Source: an uncultured Muribaculaceae bacterium (GTDB lineage: Bacteria > Bacteroidota > Bacteroidia > Bacteroidales > Muribaculaceae). Taken from it: a stretch of 30,580 bases of DNA. The stretch's first letter is position 1; each line of letters starts with the position of its first letter. Of the stretch, positions 1-6,027 are shown piece after piece. The notes below the pieces were generated by a model. That model saw only the letters and a list, made by a program, of their open reading frames with translations. It was not told the origin of the DNA and did not search any database. The position numbers and the translations under genes were made by a program. The stretch spans positions 1 through 30,580 of the forward strand of contig CAJUSZ010000028.1 of assembly GCA_910589425.1 (NCBI GenBank), given 5' to 3'.

Positions 1-168
1 TGTTTACAAAACCACAAGCCCCTGAATACCACACAGATATTTTTACAACTTTTTTCAGGAAAATTTCCTGACTTTCTGTTTTATGCAGAAATCTCAATAA
101 TCCGACGGTTTATGAGGCGAAAAGCCTGTCTTGGATTTATGAATCTCCATTTTCAAGAAATTCTTAAA

Positions 169-876
169 TCAGAGCAATTCTCCGAGAGATGAAATTATCG
201 CCGGATGGGTCTGCGCATCTTCTTCGGGAGTCCAACCTTTACCCTTGATCCATGCCACGCGGCAACCGATGGACTCGGCCGGGCGAATATCTTTTTTCAA
301 GCTGTCCCCGACCACAAGCACTTCAGACGGGGGCATGCCAAGAGCCCTGACTCCTATCCTGAATATCTCAGGATCCGGTTTTCTGACTCCGACCACAGCG
401 CTCTCCACTATCTGCCTGAAATATTTTTTCAGATCGAAGTCGGCAAGCACCGCTTCCACATTCCCATAGAAATTGGACACAAGGACGAGTGGATAATTTT
501 GAGAAAGAGCCTCGAGAACCGGACGAGCATCCTCCACGGCATTTTTTGCGGCTTCATAGCATCTTCGGGCAACAGGCCCGGCATACTTTTCCACGGATCC
601 ATCGGCCAATATGCCATTCTGCACGAGCCACCCGATTTCAAGTCTCATCTTTATCAAGAGCAGATCATGAAAATTATGCTCAGGGAAAATATGGCGTGTT
701 TTAGCCAGTTCCCGCTCTGCATAAACGTACGCCTCCCTGAACTGGTCTTTGGAAACAGGCACCTTTTCTTCCTGCCATGCATTCCATATCACCTCGCTCC
801 AATGGTCGCCACGAGAGTCGATCGTGCCACCATAGTCGAATATCACACCTTTTATTCCTTCGAGAAATCTATTCAT
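169..876 (-). CDS. HAD-superfamily hydrolase, last gene of the CDP-alcohol cluster
   Basis: This is a 235-residue HAD-fold hydrolase with an alpha-helical cap (about residues 20-105). The motifs are visible: motif I FDYGGT with nucleophile Asp14, motif II Ser134 in LVLVSNF, motif III Lys166 in VRKPDPEIF, and motif IV GDSLKKDI with Asp191 and Asp196. The second Asp of the canonical DxD motif I is Gly16, so the usual general acid/base of HAD phosphatases is missing. The ATG at 876 was chosen because the longer TTG-initiated frame would run 17 bases into the upstream gene; this leaves a 34-base gap to it. It is the last gene of a four-gene unit, so removal of a phosphate from the lipid or alcohol product is a natural guess, but the substrate is unknown. 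Bases 1-168 after it hold only a short palindrome at 56-70 and no gene that I can see. Confidence 0.85.
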   Translation of the reverse strand: MNRFLEGIKGVIFDYGGTIDSRGDHWSEVIWNAWQEEKVPVSKDQFREAYVYAERELAKTRHIFPEHNFHDLLLIKMRLEIGWLVQNGILADGSVEKYAGPVARRCYEAAKNAVEDARPVLEALSQNYPLVLVSNFYGNVEAVLADFDLKKYFRQIVESAVVGVRKPDPEIFRIGVRALGMPPSEVLVVGDSLKKDIRPAESIGCRVAWIKGKGWTPEEDAQTHPAIISSLGELL

Positions 877-910
877 ACTTAATATAGCTTGTTTGAAGAC
901 AAAAGCTGAA

Positions 911-1846
911 TCAGTTCTTAAGTTCAACGGAAAAATCGCGACAGATCCGTTCGTGACGCACCATCATATATATGAGAATTATATTGAGAACGGTCAGCTC
1001 GAAAGCAAAATAAAGCCAGGGCATTCTGAAAACAAGCACTGCGGCGAAAAGCGCGAACGTCCTTGTGTTGAACGACAGTATGTTGGTATACTTCATCAAC
1101 GGCTTAGACTTGGCACGGAATTCATCCCTGAATTTCCGGGGTATCCTGTTTCCGTATTTCGCCGCGAGCAATCCGCGAAGTCTCTGCATCCACGGGGTAC
1201 GTTTCTCCTGCCCTACGGTATAATTTGTGTAGAACATCAGAGTGAATTTCTTAAAGAAATCCTTTTTCCATGACAAGGCATGGAATTTTTTCCACAAGTC
1301 GGAGGCTGTGTCCAGTTCCGATCCATCCTCTCCTTTTAGAAAATAGAGATGGAATTGCCGGTAATAGTCCGCCATGGCTGCCTGAACTCCATGAAAAACA
1401 CCTGTCAGAACCGCTATCGCCCATATCAGCCATGGATATAACGAGAAGAAAGCGGATGTCTCATTTTCCCGGAGGCAAATGGCTACATAGATGGCTGCAA
1501 ACCAGAAATCGCCGCTGACTCCGTCCAATATTCGCCCTATTCTGGAATACTGTTTTGTCATTCTCGCAAGCTGACCGTCAGCGCTGTCGAAAGAATCAGC
1601 CAGCATCAGCAACAGACATGCAAGAAGATTCAGCCAGATATTGGAGAAATAAAAAAGCACACCGGACGCCACACCGATAAAAATCGATGCAATGGTTATG
1701 GCATTAGGGGTTATCCCCAATTTCCGGGCCATCAACGCCCACCTGTAGCCGATCGGGCGATAGAACGCCAGGTCAAACCACTCTTCAGTGTCGAGCGATT
1801 TTAGGGATTCGCGAAATTCGTCATTGCTCTGCATCTTGTCCGTCAT
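911..1846 (-). CDS. CDP-alcohol phosphatidyltransferase family membrane enzyme
   Basis: This 311-residue integral membrane protein has the CDP-alcohol phosphotransferase signature: Asp87, Asp90-Gly91, Ala94-Arg95, Gly104 and Asp108. Members move a phospho-alcohol from a CDP-activated donor to an alcohol acceptor, making phospholipids or related phosphodiesters at the cytoplasmic membrane. Hydrophobic segments lie near residues 50-84, 112-124, 140-160 and the C-terminus. One detail departs from the family consensus: the fourth Asp should be three residues after Asp108, but position 112 is Gly and an Asp follows at 113. The ATG at 1846 overlaps the stop of the ATP-grasp gene in an ATGA junction, which argues for translational coupling and against the longer GTG frame. 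The donor and acceptor cannot be read from sequence. Inositol, glycerol and ethanolamine type head groups are all possible. Confidence 0.88.
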   Translation of the reverse strand: MTDKMQSNDEFRESLKSLDTEEWFDLAFYRPIGYRWALMARKLGITPNAITIASIFIGVASGVLFYFSNIWLNLLACLLLMLADSFDSADGQLARMTKQYSRIGRILDGVSGDFWFAAIYVAICLRENETSAFFSLYPWLIWAIAVLTGVFHGVQAAMADYYRQFHLYFLKGEDGSELDTASDLWKKFHALSWKKDFFKKFTLMFYTNYTVGQEKRTPWMQRLRGLLAAKYGNRIPRKFRDEFRAKSKPLMKYTNILSFNTRTFALFAAVLVFRMPWLYFAFELTVLNIILIYMMVRHERICRDFSVELKN

Positions 1847-2709
1847 TTCATGGAATCCTTTATAGTCTTGAGTACACACTTTGCAATGAACGGCGCGGCT
1901 TCCTTGCGGCACGGAGCGAACGACGGCCAGTCGTTGAAGTCAATTATCCTTATCGAGCCGTCCTGATCGACTATGCAGTCTCCGCCGTAGATCTTCACAT
2001 CAAGCACATCAGAAGCCCGCTGACAAATATCTTTCAGATAGTCTTCCGAAAACGGTATACCCTGCGATTTGCCGTTGACAGCCTCATATCCGTATTTGGA
2101 ATGTCCCATGTCGAAAGGATAGAACCAATAGAAAAACGGCTGCCCCGACACGCCATAGAATTTTATGAGGTCTCCCTCGAGATGCCTGTTGATAACGGCT
2201 CTGCGGATTCCCCGCAACCAGTATTCCTGAAGCATATCCTGCGCCTCCTCAGGATGACGGCAATAGCTCACATCTTCTTTGTGCATCGCATGGAAATCTC
2301 CCCTTTTGATCCAGCACGATTTGAATCCGGCCTCATTCAGCCGCTTTCCTATCGACTCGTCTGTATTCACTATCAACGAATCGGGATACGGGATGTCATT
2401 TCCTATAAGCAGTCTTGTCATTCTCTCGCGGGTGCAGTTCTCTATGCCGAAGCCTGAGTTGACCACGATCCTTCCCTCCTGCTCCAGTCTCTGGAGCTTG
2501 GAGATGGAAGCCTGCTCCCGGCACATGTTGAGTATAACCGGCGCTTCAACGCCGGACTCTATGAATTTCTCCTCGCTATATATATCGACGATGCATCCCC
2601 TCTTTCTGAGTTCATCGGCTGCGGCGTTGAAAATAGCGGCGTCATTGCCGATATGATTTGGGGAATACGCTCCGGCCCGCATTACGCCGGCAATACGAAT
2701 TTCAGACAT
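1843..2709 (-). CDS. ATP-grasp-like protein in the CDP-alcohol cluster
   Basis: This 288-residue protein has the outline of an ATP-grasp enzyme. It has an N-terminal Rossmann-like part (residues 1-95), a candidate ATP-binding Lys135 in WIKRGD, a hinge-like HLEGDLIKFYGV with Glu178, and C-terminal metal-binding candidates Asp244 in GGDCIVDQDG plus Asp257 and Asn259 in IIDFNDWPSF. ATP-grasp enzymes usually join a carboxylate to an amine, thiol or alcohol through an acyl phosphate. Some, such as inositol trisphosphate 5/6-kinases, are small-molecule kinases. The role here is not recognised. It starts 18 bases after the nucleotidyltransferase gene and its stop overlaps the next start, so it belongs to the same operon. 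It could modify the head group before or after transfer, or phosphorylate the alcohol used by the nucleotidyltransferase. Both are inference. Confidence 0.75.
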   Translation of the reverse strand: MSEIRIAGVMRAGAYSPNHIGNDAAIFNAAADELRKRGCIVDIYSEEKFIESGVEAPVILNMCREQASISKLQRLEQEGRIVVNSGFGIENCTRERMTRLLIGNDIPYPDSLIVNTDESIGKRLNEAGFKSCWIKRGDFHAMHKEDVSYCRHPEEAQDMLQEYWLRGIRRAVINRHLEGDLIKFYGVSGQPFFYWFYPFDMGHSKYGYEAVNGKSQGIPFSEDYLKDICQRASDVLDVKIYGGDCIVDQDGSIRIIDFNDWPSFAPCRKEAAPFIAKCVLKTIKDSMK

Positions 2710-2727
2710 CTGTAACTGTAGTTCTTT

Positions 2728-3438
2728 TCAGGAATTAATAAAATCTTGTGCCACAGGGATATCCGCAGCATGATCCACATCAATTATCTTTCCCATCGGA
2801 AATCCTTTGAGTCTCAACCCTTTCTCAACCAATGCCCTCTGATAGTTCCTCATTCTGCTGACACCGTTGTCCATGCATTCCGACAGCACGCCGATAGCAG
2901 GTCCGGAAAGGCCGTAGGTTCCACCGGAGATATATTTCGCCGAATCCCATGCCGTGTCGCGGAATGCCGTGATGTTCATTTCTGAATCCACGTCTATATA
3001 GAGCGGCTTCTCGTCATCGATAAAGTCTGTCATCGCCATCATTCCGTCCACATCCGCGGGAGCGTCGCGGAATGCCTCTACGTATGACACAAAGTCCCTG
3101 GCACGGAAAATCGTATCGACCGTTGTCAATATGAACCGGCCTTTACCCTCCATGAGTCGCGAGAGTTCAAAAAACGAATGCATCGAGCTGGGCGTGGTTT
3201 TAACCACAATATTCACAGGCACTCCGAGAGTGGGGACAAGATCTTCAAGAAACTGCCGGACTTCGGTCATCTGTTCGTTTACAATCACACTGATAGATTC
3301 TGCTCCACACCCGATAAAGATACGAATCAATCGCTCTATCATCGGACGGCCATCAAGGTTGACGAGAGGTTTGGGCAGCTCCACTCCCTCCTGTCGCAGA
3401 CGCGAACCCTCGCCCGCCGCAATAATTCCGTAATGCAT
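2728..3438 (-). CDS. Nucleotidyltransferase (sugar/alcohol-phosphate NTP transferase family)
   Basis: This 236-residue protein has a Rossmann-like nucleotidyltransferase fold. It carries the N-terminal nucleotide-binding signature AAGEGSRL (residues 7-14) followed by PKPLV with Lys23, a metal-binding Asp108 in TTVDTIF, and a C-terminal IDVDHAADI with Asp220 and Asp222. Relatives transfer a nucleotide to a phosphorylated sugar or alcohol, giving NDP-sugar or CDP-alcohol and pyrophosphate. As the first gene of a unit that also encodes a CDP-alcohol phosphatidyltransferase, the simplest role is to make the CDP-alcohol that the membrane enzyme consumes. CTP specificity and the alcohol are inferred, not visible. 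No convincing Bacteroidetes promoter box was found in the 156 bases between this gene and pdxA. Confidence 0.85.
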   Translation of the reverse strand: MHYGIIAAGEGSRLRQEGVELPKPLVNLDGRPMIERLIRIFIGCGAESISVIVNEQMTEVRQFLEDLVPTLGVPVNIVVKTTPSSMHSFFELSRLMEGKGRFILTTVDTIFRARDFVSYVEAFRDAPADVDGMMAMTDFIDDEKPLYIDVDSEMNITAFRDTAWDSAKYISGGTYGLSGPAIGVLSECMDNGVSRMRNYQRALVEKGLRLKGFPMGKIIDVDHAADIPVAQDFINS

Positions 3439-3454
3439 CTAAGCGTATTTTTAA

Positions 3455-3488
3455 GAGCCTGATTAATACAAAAAAAATCAATAGGCTC
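3455..3488. repeat. Imperfect inverted repeat upstream of the nucleotidyltransferase gene
   Basis: GAGCCT at 3455-3460 pairs with AGGCTC at 3483-3488, with an inner GATT/AATC pair offset by a three-base bulge. It lies between pdxA and the CDP-alcohol cluster. On the minus strand the stem is followed by TTAAAAA rather than a clean T-run, so it is a weak terminator or leader hairpin at best. Confidence 0.35.
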
Positions 3489-3594
3489 ATTGTTAAAAAT
3501 TCAGTTATGCCTTTTGTCTGTTATTAAAGGAAATCACCAATTAGCCCGCATGAATATGTTCATCTTCAGCCGGGCTCGTCCGGAGTCTCAGTCC

Positions 3595-4773
3595 TCAATC
3601 AGCCGCCTGCTTTGCCTGTTCGGCCGTATCCGGAGCAGACTCTCCGGCTGTGGAGGCTTTGCCATTCTCCTCAGCCTGACCATCCTTCTGCCTGTCGCGC
3701 GGCGACCGCCGCTCCTTGTCCGACTTTCTCGGATCAGGCTGATGGCGCAATGGATTCTCGGCAGCCTTCTCATATATTTTACGACGCCGGAAAATATCTA
3801 TAGCATTGTAGATAGCCTCCCTCATGGAAGTCGGGTCGGCCACATTCTTCCCTGCGATATCGTAAGCGGTGCCATGATCGGGAGATGTCCTCACAAACGG
3901 CAATCCGGCTGTGAAATTCACCCCGGTCTGTCCTGCTATTGCTTTGAACGGGGCAAGACCCTGATCATGGTACATGGCCAGAACGCCATCGAATCTTGTC
4001 GCCCCTCCGTTTGCGAAAAACCCGTCCGCGCTGTATGGCCCGAAAGCGAGGATACCTTTTGACACACACTCCTCGATGGCAGGGGCGATCACATCCTTCT
4101 CCTCGGATCCGAGCAGTCCGTTGTCTCCGCAATGCGGATTAAGGGCAAGTACGGCGATCTTGGGGCGTTCGCACGCGAAATCAGCCTTTAGCGAGCGGGC
4201 AAAGATTTCCACTCTCTCCACGATTTTCTCCTTAGTCAGCGAGGCTGCCACTTCCCCGACGGGCAGATGGGTCGTAACAAGAGCGACGCGCAGATTGCCG
4301 GCGAACAAGACCATGAGAGACTCGGCTCCATTTCCGATCCTGTCTTTAAGATATTCCGTATGCCCTGGAAAATGAAACTCCTCACTCTGGATCGTGTTCT
4401 TGTCTATCGGGGCGGTAACGAGTACATCAATTTCTCCGGCCGACAAAGCCTCAACCCCTTTCTCAAGCGAAAGCAGAGCCATCCGGCCGGCTTCAGGCGA
4501 TGGAGATCCCGGCTCGATCCTCACGTCCTCGTTCGCGATATTCACCACATTGATCTCACCGTCCTCCACTCCGTCGGCAGAGCTTATCTGACGGAAATAA
4601 AAGTCTGTTATCCCCAGCATCTTGCGATAAGAAGATATAAGCTTCACGGATCCGAAGATCACAGGGGTGCAAAGATCGGCAAACCCCTCGCCCGAAAGAG
4701 CCTTGAGAATTATCTCGTAGCCCACACCGTTTATGTCTCCGTGGGTTATCCCCACTCTTACAGGTCTCGTCAT
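3595..4773 (-). CDS. pdxA: 4-hydroxythreonine-4-phosphate dehydrogenase
   Basis: PdxA oxidises 4-phosphohydroxy-L-threonine with NAD in the cytoplasm, giving the precursor that PdxJ condenses to pyridoxine 5'-phosphate in the DXP-dependent vitamin B6 pathway. The 392-residue product opens with GITHGDINGVGYEII, the Bacteroidetes version of the family's GDPxGIGPE start. It keeps FPGHTEYL near residue 137, LNPHCGDNG, YHDQGLAPFK and RTSPDHGTAYDIAG, which carry metal and substrate ligands of the family. After about residue 345 comes a highly charged tail of roughly 47 residues rich in Lys, Arg, Glu and Ala that is not part of the enzyme fold. The ATG at 4773 directly precedes the conserved core. 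PdxJ is not in the window. Confidence 0.95.
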   Translation of the reverse strand: MTRPVRVGITHGDINGVGYEIILKALSGEGFADLCTPVIFGSVKLISSYRKMLGITDFYFRQISSADGVEDGEINVVNIANEDVRIEPGSPSPEAGRMALLSLEKGVEALSAGEIDVLVTAPIDKNTIQSEEFHFPGHTEYLKDRIGNGAESLMVLFAGNLRVALVTTHLPVGEVAASLTKEKIVERVEIFARSLKADFACERPKIAVLALNPHCGDNGLLGSEEKDVIAPAIEECVSKGILAFGPYSADGFFANGGATRFDGVLAMYHDQGLAPFKAIAGQTGVNFTAGLPFVRTSPDHGTAYDIAGKNVADPTSMREAIYNAIDIFRRRKIYEKAAENPLRHQPDPRKSDKERRSPRDRQKDGQAEENGKASTAGESAPDTAEQAKQAAD

Positions 4774-4792
4774 AAGATTTGATAAGTGGCTT

Positions 4793-4800
4793 CAAAGTTA
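4793..4800 (-). promoter_or_regulatory. Possible -7 promoter box for pdxA
   Basis: On the minus strand this reads TAACTTTG, which fits the Bacteroidetes TAnnTTTG -7 box. It would start transcription about 15 bases before the pdxA ATG. No clear -33 TTTG sits at the right distance, so pdxA may also be read through from rlmN. Nothing else is evident in the 130 bases between the two genes. Confidence 0.35.
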
Positions 4801-4903
4801 CGAAAAATATGCGGAATATCCCTCTTTGCAGGAATATTTATTAGAGTGCCGCACACGTCCGGCAAGCCAGTGCGCACGACAGCGTTCCCGCCGGCTGCTA
4901 CAG

Positions 4904-5935
4904 TCAGCCTTTTCTGCTGGTGGAAAGCATGCCGCATGCCGCGAGTATGTCTTCACCCCTCGAAGCCCTTATTGTCGCCGTGATTCCGTGTTCGTTCAAA
5001 TAATTGCGCATCATCAGCATTCTCTCCTCGCTGCACGGATGCAGTTCCACACCCGGAATCGAGTGAAAGCGGATGAGATTGACACGGCATCTGTTATTAC
5101 CGATCAGTTTCACCAGCGACTGGGCATGCTGTATATCGTCGTTCAATCCACGCCACATTATATATTCGAGCGAAAGGCGGCGCTGGTGGGAAAAATCGTA
5201 GGCCGACAGGAGTTTCATAACCGACGATATTGGAAACGCTTTCTGAGCGGGCATCAGCTGACCGCGCTCCACCGGATCCGCCGTATGAACCGAGATGGCT
5301 ACATGGACCGATGCCTTGTCGAGCAATTCCTTGAGTTCCGGAAGTTTGCCCACTGTAGAGACTGTGATGCGCTTCGGGCTCCAGGCCAATCCCCAGGGAG
5401 CGGTCAGTATCTCTATGACTTTCATCACCTCCCCAAGATTGTCGAGCGGCTCGCCCATACCCATGAAGACGACATTGGTCAATTCAGCCAATCCGTCGGA
5501 AGATCCTGTCGAGAGTATCTGGTTTATTATCTGCGATGCTGAAAGCTGCTGTTTAAATCCCATCTTGCCTGTGGCACAGAAATAGCAATTCATCTTGCAC
5601 CCTACCTGCGACGAGACACAGAGCGTGGCTCTTTCCTTGTCGGGAATATATACCGATTCGACCGAGCGTCCGGATCCTGCCTCGAAAAGGTATTTCACAG
5701 TCCCGTCCACAGAGCGCACACGCTGCGAGGGCGCGTATCTCCCCACATCATAATGGGACGAGAGCCATTCTCTGTTTTTCCTGGATATATTGTTCATCTC
5801 ATCAAATGATGAGACCCGCTTCCCGTAGACCCATTCGGCGAGCTGGCGCCCTACGAAGCGGGGCATTCCTCCGGCTTTGGCCACATCTTCAAGTTCTGAG
5901 AGGGACAATCCGATCAGGGGTGTTTTTTCTGTCAT
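4904..5935 (-). CDS. rlmN: Dual-specificity 23S rRNA/tRNA adenine-C2 methyltransferase RlmN
   Basis: RlmN is a radical SAM enzyme that methylates C2 of A2503 in 23S rRNA, and in many bacteria also A37 of certain tRNAs. The 343-residue product has the radical SAM cluster motif CKMNCYFCATG (Cys-x3-Cys-x2-Cys) and the SAM-binding stretch VVFMGMGEPLDN. It also has TVSTVGKLPEL and VNLIRFHSIPG, and the C-terminal GEDILAACGML, whose Cys forms the protein-RNA adduct in this family. The ATG at 5935 begins MTEKTPLIGLSLSEL, a typical start. The longer frame adds only unconserved residues. It lies downstream of the PpiD-like gene on the same strand, with an inverted repeat in the 92-base gap. Confidence 0.96.
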   Translation of the reverse strand: MTEKTPLIGLSLSELEDVAKAGGMPRFVGRQLAEWVYGKRVSSFDEMNNISRKNREWLSSHYDVGRYAPSQRVRSVDGTVKYLFEAGSGRSVESVYIPDKERATLCVSSQVGCKMNCYFCATGKMGFKQQLSASQIINQILSTGSSDGLAELTNVVFMGMGEPLDNLGEVMKVIEILTAPWGLAWSPKRITVSTVGKLPELKELLDKASVHVAISVHTADPVERGQLMPAQKAFPISSVMKLLSAYDFSHQRRLSLEYIMWRGLNDDIQHAQSLVKLIGNNRCRVNLIRFHSIPGVELHPCSEERMLMMRNYLNEHGITATIRASRGEDILAACGMLSTSRKG

Positions 5936-5968
5936 GATTAAGAGTTTGTTATTTGGGTATGATACCGA

Positions 5969-6003
5969 CAAGCGGGCCTGAGGCAATAGCCCGAGCCCGC
6001 TTG
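5969..6003 (-). terminator. Inverted repeat after the PpiD-like gene, possible terminator
   Basis: CAAGCGGGC at 5969-5977 pairs perfectly with GCCCGCTTG at 5995-6003, a nine-base GC-rich stem with a 17-base loop, right after the stop at 6028. On the minus strand no T-run follows, so termination may be weak or factor-assisted. Confidence 0.45.
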
Positions 6004-6027
6004 ATTTATGGATAGGTCTGACAGGTT

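Noticed and set aside
205..882. 225-codon plus-strand frame opposite the HAD hydrolase gene
   Set aside because: The minus-strand frame carries all four HAD motifs and fits the operon. The plus-strand frame has none.
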